The notes under the pieces: model-generated | Databases searched by the model: none | Told to the model about the DNA's origin: nothing | The model's input: the letters and a program-made list of their open reading frames with translations, nothing else | Position numbers and translations under genes: made by a program | Assembly: GCF_042477335.2 (NCBI RefSeq) | Contig: NC_091263.1 | Coordinates: forward strand, 74,140,501 to 74,204,500 | Length of the DNA stretch: 64,000 bases | Origin: Ovis canadensis | Lineage: Eukaryota; Chordata; Mammalia; Artiodactyla; Bovidae | Reading direction: 5' to 3' | Part shown: in pieces, positions 9,571-20,745 of the stretch | Position numbering within the stretch: the first letter of the stretch is position 1 | Layout: the number at the start of each line of letters is the position of its first letter

Positions 9571-10316
9571 TCTCTTCTCTACGTCTGCATCCCTATTCCT
9601 GCCCTGAAAATGGGTTCACTGCACCAGTTTTCTCGATGCCAAATGTATGCATAAATGAGCAGTGTTGGTTTTTTCCTTTCTGACTTTACTTCACTCTGGA
9701 TGGCAGGCTCTAGGTCCACCTGCGTCTCTGCAAGTGAGTCGGTTCCATTCCCTTTTTATGGTAACAGTCCAGCGCGTGTGCGTGTGTGTGCGCGTGTGTG
9801 CGTGTGCGTGGGTGTGTGTGCGTGTGCATGTACGTGTGTGCATGTGCGTGTGCACGCGTGCGTGTGTGCGTGTGTGTGCATGTGCGTGAGTGTGTGTATG
9901 TGCGTGTGTGTGCGTGTACATGTGCGTGTGCGTGCCCGTGCGTGTGTGCGTGTGCATGTGCGTGCGTGTGCACGCGTGCGTGTGTGCACGTGTTCGTGTG
10001 TGCGCGTGTGTGCGTGTGCGTGCACGCGTGCGTGTGTGCGTGTGCGCGTGTGCATGTGTGTGCGCGCGTGTGTGTGCGCGTGTGCGTGTGTGCACGTGTG
10101 TGCGTGTGTGTGCACGCGTGCGCGTGTGCATGTGCGCGCGTGCGTGTGCGTGCACCACATCTTTACCCATTCATCTGTTGATGGACATTTAGTTTGCTTC
10201 CCAGTCCTGGCTGTTGTGAATAGCGCTCCACTGGACTTTGAGGGCCCATGTGTCCTTTTGAATTACAGTTTTCTCAGAGTAAACGCCCAGTAGTGGGATT
10301 GCTGGGTCATCATCCA
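9545..10316 (-). mobile_element. L1 3' UTR fragment with expanded TG/CG tract
   Basis: Minus-strand L1: tctacgtctgcatccctatt (9578-9597), then tctgactttacttcactctg (9679-9698). After the repeat tract come catctttacccattcatctg (10158-10177) and agtgggattgctgggtcat (10293-10311). Several frames of 100-212 residues across it are repeat artefacts. Confidence 0.88.
9773..10152 (+). repeat. Alternating purine-pyrimidine (TG/CG/CA)n tract
   Basis: About 380 bases of almost unbroken alternation of G/A with T/C, mixing tgtg, gcgtgt and cgcgcg. There are few breaks (ggg near 9811, ccc near 9935, ttc near 9992). Left-handed Z-DNA potential is high because of the CG steps. It sits at the same consensus position of L1 as the TG run at 5545-5577. 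Confidence 0.95.
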
Positions 10317-11189
10317 ATATCTTTTTTTAACAAATGAGGGAGTGGAAGGTCAGTACTGATTATCGTGGTTCATTCAGGCCAGCAGCATGCAGCTTAAATG
10401 CCACTTCCTTGGCCCCACCAAGACTTGTAGGTTCAGTAAGCACCTGTTGTGTTGGGGTGAGGTCTGATTAAGCAACAGAAGTAGCAGTGGTCTATGTAAG
10501 ACAGAAGCTTGTTTCACGTGCAAGGAGCTTGCATGTGAGCAGTGCAGAGCTGGTAGAATGTTCCCCACCAAGGGCCCTGCTACACCTCACCTCGTGCAGC
10601 TGTGACAGGCTTCCCTTTGCAAGGTCACCTCATGGGCTAGGAGGGCTGCTGGAGCTCCAGCCATTGTGCTTGCTTTCCAGCCAGGAGGAAGGAGGAAGGG
10701 AAAAAGAGGCAAAGGGCAACCATGAGTCACATAGGACAACCCTTCCTGGAAGTGTAGCATGACACCCCCATTTACATCTGACTGCCAAAATAGAGGCGCC
10801 TATTCTGATATGCAGCTGTATCTTTCTGTCTGAAAGATAGGAAAATCGGTGTTCTGTCCTGGGCAGTCTTGTGCTGAGAGATGGAGTGTGCATTGCCGTG
10901 AGAAAGGAAGAGGGGATGCACGAACGGACTCACCCCATGGTGACCACCCTCAGGAGCCTGCATCTTCAACCAGCAGCCTCGGTTCCAGTAACTGCGACTC
11001 GGGTATTCCCGGAGAAGCGGCAGGTGCCCGTGCCCCTCTCTCCTTGCGTGACTCAGCGAAATGCTCGTCCTCACTTCCCTTGCCGAAGGGTTTTCTGTTT
11101 ATCCGGCTTGTGCTAAAACTCCCTGCATGGTGCTGTCTGACCTCGGCCGTCCCTTGAGGGTCGGGTGTAGGCCAGATTTTGACACCTGG
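10317..11189. other. Unassigned sequence, possibly an old repeat at 10,580-10,790
   Basis: The part with caaggtcacctcatgggcta and ccagccaggaggaaggagga (10620-10697) resembles a widespread old mammalian interspersed repeat, but I cannot name the family. The remainder is unassigned. Confidence 0.35.
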
Positions 11190-11380
11190 CCCACCACACA
11201 ATGGTCAAGAATCCACCCGCCAGTGCAGCTTCCATCCCTGGGTCAGGAAGATCCCCTGGAGAAGCAGATGGCAAACCCACTCCAGTACTCTTGCCTGGGA
11301 GATCCCGTGGACCAAGGAGCCTGGTGGGCTGCAGTCCATGAGGTTGCAAAGAGCTGGACACAACAGAGCGACTGAGCACA
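11190..11380 (+). mobile_element. Bov-tA SINE, diverged
   Basis: Head replaced by a ccaccacacaatggtcaaga variant. The body is clear from gtcaggaagatcccctggag (11242-11261) to gctggacacaacagagcgac (11352-11371). Confidence 0.9.
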
Positions 11381-11944
11381 CGGCTCGCTCGAGGCTTGCA
11401 AGCAGGGGCCAGAGGCTGCCACCCTGAGAACTCAGTGGGCCGCGGTTTCTAATCAGAGGAGAAGCGGGGCGAGGGAGGGGTCCACTTTCTTCCTCATTTG
11501 GGGAAGAAAGTCTCCATCATCAGCTCCTCCAGGCTGGGTGCTGGAGTTTTCTCGTCCCTAGGTGGTGAAGCCAGGTCTATCACGGCACGATGGAAATATT
11601 ATTTCAGGTCTCAGTGCGATGAGGGTCTTGACTTGAAAATGTGCCCTTTCCAGAAATTACTGTTTTTTTGATGTGTTCAGGGCGTGTCCTAGGGATCGTG
11701 AACTCATGGGGCTCCCTGGGCAGGAGGTCTCACGCCACGACCGGCCGTGTTCTTGTTTGGGGGCATGCTTCATGCCTCTGCTGCACGGTTTCGTTACTAA
11801 GCGGCCTGCTTGGTAGTTTAACAAGCCTGCTTTTTCGAGTAATCAGCAGCTTACAGGGGTCTCCTGTGTTATTTCTGCTTACAGTCTGCTAGTGGGATTA
11901 ACTATTTAATTATATACTTTGTCCCTATCAACACTGTCTTCAGG
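11381..11944. other. Unassigned sequence
   Basis: No repeat or exon recognised. Confidence 0.5.
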
Positions 11945-12245
11945 GTTTTTTTTTTTTTCAGACTTTAAACTGTTTATTTTATTGTGTATTGGGATACAGC
12001 CAGTTAACAATGTTGTGGTAGTTTCACGTGAACAGCCAGACATACGCATGTATCCATTCTCCCCCAAACTCCCCTCCCTTCCGGCCAGGCACATAACCCT
12101 GAGCAGAGTTCCATGTGCTGGAACTCAGGAAGGGCCTTGTTGGCTACCCATTTTGAATACAGCAGAGTGTGCCTGACCTTCCCAAACTCCCCAACCATCC
12201 CTTTCCCCAGCAACCGTAAGTTTGTTTCCTAAGTCTGTGAGTACT
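11945..12245 (-). mobile_element. L1 3' UTR fragment
   Basis: Starts in a T-run (11947-11959) and contains cagttaacaatgttgtggta (12000-12019). It continues through ctcccccaaactcccctccc and a cctaagtctgtgag end. This 3' UTR subtype recurs at 47,950 and 52,790. Confidence 0.88.
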
Positions 12246-12654
12246 GACCAAGGGTGAGTTTGAACCACTGGGCTTGTGTGGCCAGACTGGAAAGCCCCCT
12301 GACTGGTGCATGGAGCCAGGTGGCTATCCACCAGCCACAACCTTACTGCAGCCTTGCTCCTCCCCAGGCCTTGTCCCAAATCCGCCCACGTGGTGAGTTT
12401 AATGCTCATGAGGCCTGCAGTCCTGGGGGCGCTGGAGCTGAACCTCTCTCTCCTCTTCTGGATCAGAAGGAGGAAGCCCGTGTAGCCCTGGGAAGGCTTC
12501 GGCTGTCACCTTGGGGCCCTGGAGGAAATCGTTTGCCTTGGGAAACAGTTGACACCACGGAAGGCAGAGCAGAGAGATGGAGTAGACGACAGAGTCCAGT
12601 AAGCGATGCTTAGCGGCCAGCGGCAAGCTTTAGATAACATGTTCTTTTCAGACG
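12246..12654. other. Unassigned sequence
   Basis: A 119-residue plus frame (12254-12613) lacks any recognisable feature. No repeat named. Confidence 0.5.
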
Positions 12655-13171
12655 ACCAGCCCAGACAGCACATTAAAAAGCAGGGACGTTACTGTGCCAA
12701 CAAAGGTCTGTCTAGTCAAGACTATGGTTTTTCCAGTAGTCGTGTATGGATGTGAGAGTTGGACTATAAAGAAAGCTGAGTGCCAAAGAATTGATGCTTT
12801 TGAACTGTGGTGCTGGAGAAGACTCTTGAGAGCCCCTTGGACTGCAAGGAGATCCAACCAGTCCATCCTAAAGAAAATCAGGAAAATATTCAGGAGAATA
12901 TTCATTGGAAGGACTGATGCTGAAGCTGAAACTCCAATCCTTTGGCCACCTGATGGGAAGAACTGACTCATTGGAAAAGACCCTGATGCTGGGAAAGCTT
13001 GAAGGCGGGAGGAGAAGGGGACGACAGAGGATGAGATGGTTGGATGGCATCACCAGCTCAGTGGACATGAGTTTGAGCGAGCTCCAGGAGTTGGTGATGG
13101 ACAGGGAAGCCTGGTGTGCTGCAGTCCATGGGGTCGCAAAGAGTCGGACACGCCTGAGCGACTGAACTGAA
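12655..13171 (+). mobile_element. BovB LINE, 3' end
   Basis: Carries the C-terminal part of the BovB ORF in two frames: 12694-12966 shows YGCESWTIKKAECQRIDAFE, and 12905-13165 shows the [18 protein letters not shown] segment. A 13-bp local repeat of aatattcag/gaatattcat near 12885-12905 shifts the frame. It ends in gactgaactga. Confidence 0.95.
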
Positions 13172-13194
13172 GTGTGGAAAGTGTTGAATTTCAT

Positions 13195-13570
13195 CATTCA
13201 CAGCGATTCCACTCCTGAGACGTTCTTGCCTCTGCGCAGCAGAAACCTTGTATAAGAGGGTATACGGTGGCGTTGTTCATAACCACAAGAAACCCACAAG
13301 TAACCCAAATGTCCATCGACAGGAAATGCAGAGTCAATTGTGTTCTACTCAGGATGGACTGTCACACAGTGGTAATATTACTGTAATATTACAGGATGGA
13401 CTGTCACACAGCAGGGAATGAGGGCGCCATTGCCAAATGCAGCAGCGTGGATGGATCTTAGAATCGTGATATCGAGTTGAAAAGGCAAGTCGCAATATGA
13501 TAACTCTTGCAAAGACAGGAAAATCATATGACATAAAGTTTAGGGAGAAACATATAAATGATAAAACAGT
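13195..13570 (+). mobile_element. Old L1 3' end
   Basis: Contains aacccaaatgtccatcgaca (13302-13321) and cagcgtggatggatcttaga (13443-13462), hallmarks of mammalian L1 near the end of ORF2 and its 3' UTR. An internal 42-bp duplication lies at 13350-13411. Confidence 0.72.
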
Positions 13571-14205
13571 TGTTTTTAAAGTGAGGAAATGAACAGTGGA
13601 TGTGGACAAGATGGAATAGTTACACTTTTCTCTGTTCCTCCTGATCAATATAGCTAAAAACCCTGAATGTTATTTACAAAACAGGTGAGACGAGCCTGAA
13701 AGGTGGAGGGAAAAAGCAGACCACCCAGGGACCCTGGGGGCTGGGGAGAACCATGGCAGTGCGTTCTCCGGGTTTCCCTTTTGCTTCATACGCCCTGGAA
13801 TGCGGGCTGGAGAAGATGACGACCTGGGGACACCCATGAGAACAGATACCTGTCCCAAAATCCACCTTGATAAAATCCTCTTTAGGCAAACGACCAAGAA
13901 AAGCACAGCTTAGCTAGACAGAAGACGTCCAGGTAATAATCATTCTCCTGCCAAATAGCCTAGAGAAACCATGGCTTCTGTCCATAACAGAGGCTCACTA
14001 GAGAGCCTGGACTTCCACTCGGGCTCAGTTGTTATGAGATGACATCCTTCCCAACTGAGGGGCATCAGAGAAGGCCGAGTGGGGAGCCGGGACCTACACC
14101 CAGTGGTAACAAGCCTCTCTCCCGGCAGCAGTAACGGGAGGCACACAAGAGCTGGCACTAGGGTGTCCCTCTCTCCCTGGCCAGGGAGGGTCCGTGGGGG
14201 TCTGA

Positions 14206-14409
14206 GTGAGTGAGTGCTCAGTCGTGTCTGACTCTCTGGGACCCTGTGGACTGTAGCCCACCACGCTCCTCTGTCCATGGAATTCTCCAGGCAAGAATAC
14301 TGGAGTGGGTTGCCATTTCCAGATCCAAGATTCTTCTCCCGACCCAGAAATTGAACCCGCATCTCCTGCCTTGCAGACAGCTTCCACACCACTGAGCCGC
14401 TGGGGAAGG
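14206..14409 (-). mobile_element. Bov-tA SINE, nested in old L1
   Basis: Near-complete minus copy from gagtgctcagtcgtgtctga (14212-14231) to the head at cactgagccgctggggaagg. Confidence 0.93.
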
Positions 14410-15564
14410 CCCCCACGGAGGTCTAGTTGGGAGCCTAAACCCCCAGCCCTGCTCAGCAGTGACGAGGTCTTCCCCCACACTGGAGGGGTCAGTAGAGGCT
14501 GAGTGTGGCATGTGCTGTAAGAAGGTTACATCCTCAATCCCTCCCCAGCAGCAGGGGAGGCTTCCTGCAAACAGAAGATGAAGTAAGATCCAGACACTCA
14601 TAACATAACACGCAAAATGTCCAGGACACAATAAAAAATCATGAATCATTCCAAGAACCAGGAAAATACCAACCTGAATGACAAAGGACAATCAACAGAC
14701 AGCGAAATAATACACATGTCGCAATCACCTGCAGTGGTTTAAGTGATGAAAAATGCTCCAGTAAGCAGTTGAAAATGTGCCTGAAACAACTGAGAACATA
14801 GAAGTCTCAGCAAAATGTAGAAGGCACACAAACCAAGTGAGAACCTTAGAACCGCAAAATACAACGATAAAATCCAGTGGATGGGCTAAATAGGAATGGA
14901 GAAGGCCAAGAACAGAGTCTGTAAACTGGGAGCTGGAAGGAGACAGAATCCTCAGTCTGGAAAGCAGAGAGAATGGACTGGACACCCGGGAGATAATCCT
15001 GGAAGGTCTGACAGTGGTGTCTTTGAAGTCCCAGGAGGAGCAAGCTGGGCCTGAAGAAGTGCTCAAAGGAACACGGCTCAAACCTTTCCTGATTCGGCAA
15101 AACACATCAGCCTACAGGTTCAAGAAGCCGAGGAAACCCCTAGCAGAATAAACCCAAAGAAATCCACGGCAAGACACACGGTTTGTGTGTGTCTGAAGTA
15201 AAACCCTGAAAACTAAAAATTAAAAATCTTGAAAGCAATGAGAGATAAATGACACCGTGTCTACGTGGGAAAAAATCTGCAAGTGAATTTCTCCAAAAAC
15301 CATGATGGTCCAAAAAAAAAAAAAAAAAAGAAAAGAAAGCCATCAATACTGAATTCTATACCCAGCAAACATCTTTCAGGCAAATCAAGATATGTTCAGA
15401 CGAAGGGAAACTAAGAGAATATGTTGCCAGCTGCAGAAGTAACCGAGAGACTTCTCGAAACAGAAAGGAAAGGTTAGAAGCAGCAAACTGGGGAGTATCA
15501 GGAAGGAAGGGAACACAGCAGCAGGGTCAGAATAAGGCTGAGCGCCACGGAGTTTCCTTCTAGC

Positions 15565-15710
15565 TTTTTCCGTTTTATTTATTCGTTTTAACTGGAGTAT
15601 AATTGCTTTACAATGTTGCGTTAGTTTCTGCTGTAAAGACAGCACGAGTCAGCCCAGTGCACACAGATCCCCTCTTCTTGAGCCTCCCTCCCACCCTCGC
15701 TGGTCCTTTT
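15565..15710 (-). mobile_element. Ruminant L1 3' tail, nested
   Basis: 5'-truncated tail with actggagtataattgcttta (15591-15610) and gagcctccctcccaccctcg. It splits the older L1, whose text resumes after about 15,715. Confidence 0.8.
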
Positions 15711-15956
15711 TAGTTTTCCAAATTACGTTTGATGGCTGGAAGAAAAATTAAAACTGTGTTTGATGCGATTCTCCAGTTTTCTAGAGTATATGAGATGTGT
15801 AAGACGGTCCTGAACGGGGACGATAAGCAGTTAGCTTTCTACAGCTCACTCGAACGAGCCAGATGTCAACACTGTAGACCGTGATCGCTTATGCATATAA
15901 TTTAATATGACCACTAAAAAACCGATGGCAAGTGATACCCTTGAAACAGTCTCGAT

Positions 15957-16083
15957 AGGGAACTCCTTGGAGTCCATTGGGTGGGACTCGGTGCTCTCAC
16001 TGCTGAGGGCCCGGGGTTTAGTCCCTGGTGGGGGAACTCAGATCCCGTAGGCCTTGCGGTGTGGTCAAAAAAAAAAAAAAAAG
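15957..16083 (+). mobile_element. CHR-2-type SINE with poly-A
   Basis: gggaactccttggagtccat (15958-15977) through tccctggtgggggaactcag to an A-tract (16066-16082). Interrupts the L1 between ORF1 and ORF2. Confidence 0.88.
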
Positions 16084-16540
16084 TATTGATACATTTAAAT
16101 GGAATTCTGGAAAACATCAGTAAGTCAGGAAAAAGAAGATAAAAATGGAGAGGAAACCAACAGAAAACATTTCTATGCCCCAATTCCAGACTTAATCCAT
16201 GAGGTACCAAAATTATACCAAATGGAAATGGTCCAAATACAGAAATTAACAGAGGCTGACAGAGGAGATAAATACACACCCAACTATATGTTGTGTATAA
16301 GAGCTTCACTTTGACTGTAAGGATGTATGTAGGTTAAAACTAATTAAAGCCTGGAAAAACATACCACACAAATACTAATCAAAAGAAAGCAGGAGCGGCT
16401 GTACCAATATCAGATAAAGCAGACCTCAGAGCGACAGTGAAGATTACCAGAGGCAGACCAGGACATTATGTAACTCATCGAGAAGACAGAACACCCTAAA
16501 TGTGTCTGTACACCCGAACGAGAGTCGCAAAACGCAGGAG

Positions 16541-17429
16541 GCGGTCAGACTGAGAGTGGTGAGGCGGGTTCTCTGCGCGGGCGTGGCTGACAACGCCGAG
16601 GTTTCGAAGGATGTTTCGTGCTGAAATCTCAGAGCCAGACCTGGGAGGCAACTCTAGCTTCGGTGTGAGTAAGGGCGTGTGATCTGGGGATCCCACATGC
16701 ACTGCTTAGGGGGAAGCGCTTCGTGTTCACCTGGAAAGACAAAATTTGTGCTGCTGTTGAAAAGTTTCCCACTGTTCCATGGTTTTTTCGGTCATTTTTT
16801 TTCCTGTGTAAATTCAGAACTCTATTGCAGCTGAATTCTATCTTCTATTTGACTAGTTTACCAACTTCCTGAGGTCTTTCTTGGAATGCCTTTGGGTAAA
16901 ATATGAATTATTTTTCACAGTTCAGCGTTCTGTGGAAATAAGAATAGCATGCTATCCTTTTTCTTACCCATGTTTCATTGATCGGGTTAGATATTTTCTT
17001 GAGTGTCATAGCTGAGGGTCAAGTCCAGAACTTTGAGAATGTCACTGTAGTTTCAAATTAGGCATCGAAGCCTTTCTCTGAATTCAGCGAGGTTTCAATC
17101 ATCGCAGCGAGGTTTCAATCATACATTCATTTCAATTCAATGAATGTATTGTCATTCATTGCGTGTCTTTGTCCACAGAATATATTGTATGTAGTATATT
17201 ATACTGCCCACAAGCATGTTATAATTTGACTTTAGATTATGATTTATGAGTATCCCTTAAACAACCTTCATACAGTCTCATCCTAAACATGTAGGAAAGG
17301 TCCAACTTGACCTCAGAAAGGAGGCCGCTTTCCCTGATTAGCTGCAGTCATCACCGCCATGATGCTTACGGGGGCCTGACACTCAAGCTTGAGTCTTCCT
17401 TGGACGTGTCTTTCTCATTCATCTAGGGG
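16541..17429. other. Repeat-poor sequence with a small duplication and hairpin
   Basis: From 16,740 the sequence is AT-rich and matches no repeat known to me. An 18-base unit, cagcgaggtttcaatcat, occurs twice, 20 bases apart (17085-17102, 17105-17122). A perfect 9-bp inverted repeat with a 6-base loop follows at 17138-17161. Confidence 0.5.
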
Positions 17430-17622
17430 TGCGTGTGGACTCAGTCACGTCCTCTCCTTGCGACTCCATGGACTGTAGCCCGCCAGGCTTCTCCGGCGTA
17501 GAATTCTCCGGGCGAGAATACTGGAGTGGGTTGCCGTTTCCTTCTCCAGGAGATCTTCCCGGCTGGGGATCGAACCTGCCTCTCGCATCTCCTGCCCTGG
17601 CAGGGGCACTTATTTACTCAGT
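17430..17622 (-). mobile_element. Bov-tA SINE
   Basis: Minus-strand body with tctccgggcgagaatactgg (17505-17524), ending in a diverged tRNA-like head (gatcgaacctgcctctcgca). Confidence 0.92.
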
Positions 17623-18284
17623 ATCATAGAAATAAAGATGCACACTGTGCAGAAGGCTGAGAAGTGGGAAGCAGAAGTCCTACGGGCCCCTGCAGTTTTC
17701 ACACCCGAAGAATCACCGGGAACGTGTGACGGCCTCTCCCGGACCCGTCCAGACGGTCAACGCGGTGTGAGCTGTATCAGCGCTGGGACTCAGGCGGGCT
17801 CCTCCTGGAGCATGAAAGGCAGGGCGCTAAGTCCAGTCCGGTGGCTGGAGAGCCTGGCGCTGGGGCTCGTTTTGTGTGAGGCCGGACTGGGGAGCTCGGG
17901 ACTCTCGCCAAGACCTGCCTTCTCTCCCCTTTCTGTCTGCTTTGGACGGGGTCTCCTTCTGTCCTGTTTGACTACTGCTGAGAAGCCCTGACGCCTTATT
18001 CACGCCCAGCAGGAGAGAGAGGGACTGCTCTTTGTCCTGTGTTTCCAGTAGACCAGAGGTTGCTCGGAATGGACCGGCTAATATGGCGATCCCCAAAACG
18101 CTCCTGACTGCACTCGCTCTCTGCACGTGTTCAGCCGCTGTGTTCTCATTTAACGTAACTTGGACATCTTCAGCGCACGTGGCTCTGAGCAGCCAGCTCT
18201 GGAACGTGGAGACACAGGAGGGAGCGTGCTGAGCTACGCAGCGCGGGCCACTGGGCAGGCTGGGAGCTATGGCTCCTCACGTTA
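17623..18284. other. Unassigned sequence with a signal-peptide-like short ORF
   Basis: No repeat recognised. The frame 18032-18232 (+) contains an internal ATG at 18083 in a good Kozak context (A at -3, G at +4), followed by about 20 mainly hydrophobic residues (IPKTLLTALALCTCSAAVFSF). It stops after 50 codons from that ATG. I recognise no homologue and do not call it a gene. Confidence 0.3.
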
Positions 18285-18472
18285 AGGTTGCTCAGCTGGC
18301 GCTAGTGTTGAAGAAGCCGCATGCCGTGCAGGAGACGTAAGAGACGCGCGTTCAGTCCCAGGGTCAGGAAGAGCCCCTGGAGGAGGGCATGGCTGCCCAC
18401 GCCAGGATTCCTGCCTGGGGAATCCCCTGGACAGAGCAGCCTGGCGGGCTGCGGTCCGTGGGGTTGCAGAGA
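18285..18472 (+). mobile_element. Bov-tA SINE, long-head variant
   Basis: Head contains the extra cagctggcgctagtgttgaa segment. The body runs from gggtcaggaagagcccctgg (18361-18380) to ggtccgtggggttgcagaga. Confidence 0.9.
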
Positions 18473-18747
18473 CCCCACTTCACAATGACTGCTCGCTATG
18501 CGCGCACGAGCCAGGCAGCCCTCTGTGCCTTGGTGTCCCTGACACAAAATGAAGCGATTCCAACACCGAGTTCCCTCAGAGAGCTCGTTACTAGTAAAGA
18601 CATGGCTCTCGTGGAAGAGAGAAATTATCTGGGGCGTGGGCTAGAGTTCATGGGTAACCACAAATCATAATTACTGTCACACTAGACAGTGGACCTTGTC
18701 TCCATTTCACTAAAATGTTCAGTTTCCAACGCTCCGGGTGCCCCCCT

Positions 18748-20375
18748 GTTCAGTTCAGTTTAATCGCTCAGTCGTGGCCGACTCTTTGCGACCCCATGAA
18801 TCGCAGCACGCCAGGCCTCCCTGTCCATCACCAACTCCCGGAGTTCACTCAGACTCACATCCATCGAGTCAGTGATGCCATCCAGCCATCTCATCCTCGG
18901 TCGTCCCCTTTTCCTCCCACCCTCAATCCCTCCCAGCATCAGAGTCTTTTCCAATAAGTCAACTCTTCACATCAGGTGGCCAAAGTGCTGGAGTTTCAGC
19001 TTCAGCATCAGTCCTTCCAAAGAACACCCAAGGCTGATCTCCTTTAGGATGGACTGGTTGGATCTCCTTGCAGTCCAAGGGACTCTCAAGAGTCTTCTCC
19101 AACACCACAGTTCAAAAGCATCAATTCTTCGGTGCTCAGCTTTCTTCACAGTCCAACTCTCACATCCATACATGACCACTGGAAAAACCATAGCCTTGAC
19201 TAGACAGACCTTTGTTGGCAAAGTAATATCTCTGCTTTTTAATATGCTGTCTAGGTTGGTCATAGCTTTCCTTCCAAGACGTAAGCATTTAATTTCATGG
19301 CTGCAGTCACCATCTGCCGTGATTTTGGAGCCCAAGAAAATAAACTCAGCCACTGTTTCCATTGTTTCCCCATCTATTTGCCATGAAGTGATGAGACCAG
19401 ATACCGTGATCTTGCTTTTTGAATGTTGACTTTTAAGCCAGCTTTTTCACTCTCCTCTTTCGCTTTCATCAAGAGGCTCTTTAGTTCCTCTTCACTTTCT
19501 GCCATAAGGGTGGTGTCATCTGCACATCTGAGGTTATTGATATTTCTCCCGGCAATCTAGGTTTGAGCTCATGCTTCCTCCAGCCTGGCATTTCGCATGA
19601 TGTGCTCTGCATATAAGTTAAATAGGTAGTGACAATTTACAGCCTTGATGTACTCCTTTCCCAATTTGGAACCAGTCTGTTGTTACATGTCTGGTTATAA
19701 CTGTTGCCTCTTGACCTGCATACAGGCTTCTCAGGAGGCAGGTCAGGTGGTCTGGTATTCCCATCTCTTTCAGAATTTTCCACAGTTTGTTGTGATCCAC
19801 ACAGTCAAGGCATTAGTGTAGTCAATGAAGCAGAAGTAGATGTTTTTCTGGAACTCTCTTGTTTTTTCTATGATCCAATGGATGTTGGCAATTTGACCTC
19901 TGGTTCCTCTGCCTTTTCTAAATCCAGCTTGAACATCTGGAAGTTCACAGTTCATGTACTATTGAAGCCTGCCTTGGAGAATTTTGAGGATTATTTTGCT
20001 AGCATGAGAAATGAGTACAATTGTGCGGTAGTGTGAGCATTCTTTGGCTTTGCTTTTCTTTGGGATTGGAATGAAAACTGACCTTTTCCAGTCCTGTGGC
20101 CACTGCTGAGTTTTCCCAATTTGCTGGCACATTGAGTGCAGCACTTTCACAGCATCATCTTTCAGGATTTTTAATAGCTCAGCTGGAACATCTCCACTAG
20201 CTTTGTTCGCCGTGATGCTTCCTGAGGCCCACTTGGCTTCACATTCCAGGATGTCTGGCTCTAGGCGAGTGATCACACCATCGGGGTTATCTGGGTCACT
20301 GAGACCTCTTATGTACAGTTCTGTGCGGTCTTGCCGCCTCTTCCTGTATCCTCTGTGTCTGTTGTGTCCGAACCG
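18748..20375 (-). mobile_element. BovB LINE, about 1.6 kb including much of reverse transcriptase
   Basis: Begins at the 3' terminus (ttcagttcagtttaatcgct, 18749-18768) and extends to the N-terminal side of the RT domain. Minus-strand fragments in order: 19959-20276 (VLHSMCQQIGKTQQWPQDWK), 19770-19955 (FIDYTNALTVW), 19618-19800 (IGKGVHQGC), 18967-19362 (VMYGCESWTVKKAEHRRIDA). Frameshifts and stops separate these pieces, so no protein is made. The catalytic-box region maps to about 19,500-19,540. Confidence 0.95.
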
Positions 20376-20532
20376 TGATACTTATAATCAGTTGTTCTGG
20401 TCTCAAGTGTTTGTCTTAACTTTCTGAGAATGTCCTTCACACACTGCGTGTAAAACCTCAAGGCCTGAGTTTGTGCGCACTTATGGCGACACGTCAGGAG
20501 GGAGCTTCGTTCTGTGCATTCAGCTTTGTGTG

Positions 20533-20745
20533 TGTTCCCAGGTGGTGCTGGTGGTAAGGAATTCTCCCGCCAGCGCAGGAGACACAGGAGAATGTGGGCT
20601 CGATCCCTGGGCTGGAAAGATCCCCTGGAGGTGGGCATGGCAACCCACTCCAGTGTTCTTGCCAGGAGAATCCTATAGACAGAGGAGCCTGGTGGGCTGC
20701 TGTCCCTGGGGTCGCACGGAGTCGGACACGACTGCAGCGACGGAG
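20533..20745 (+). mobile_element. Bov-tA SINE
   Basis: Variant head (ggtggtgctggtggtaagga, 20541-20560), full body, and tail gagtcggacacgactgcagc (20719-20738). The long plus frame 20473-21297 runs through it. Confidence 0.92.

Larger units (their letters stand above)
13600..16540 (+). mobile_element. Ancient L1 (L1M type): ORF1 to 5' ORF2, with nested inserts
   Basis: Plus-strand L1. ORF1 remains lie at 14,590-15,550 (caaaatgtccaggacacaat at 14612-14631, aaacccaaagaaatccacgg at 15150-15169, ggaaactaagagaatatgtt). ORF2's endonuclease end lies at 16,085-16,535 (aatcaaaagaaagcaggagc at 16377-16396). Both are riddled with stops. The 13,600-14,580 part is probably its 5' region. Inserts: Bov-tA 14206-14409, L1 tail about 15565-15710, CHR SINE 15957-16083. 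Confidence 0.8.

Noticed and set aside
9655..10293. 212-codon plus frame rich in Cys, Val and Arg, and matching His/Thr-rich minus frames
   Set aside because: Produced by the TG/CG dinucleotide tract, which is open in all frames; the ends lie in L1 sequence.
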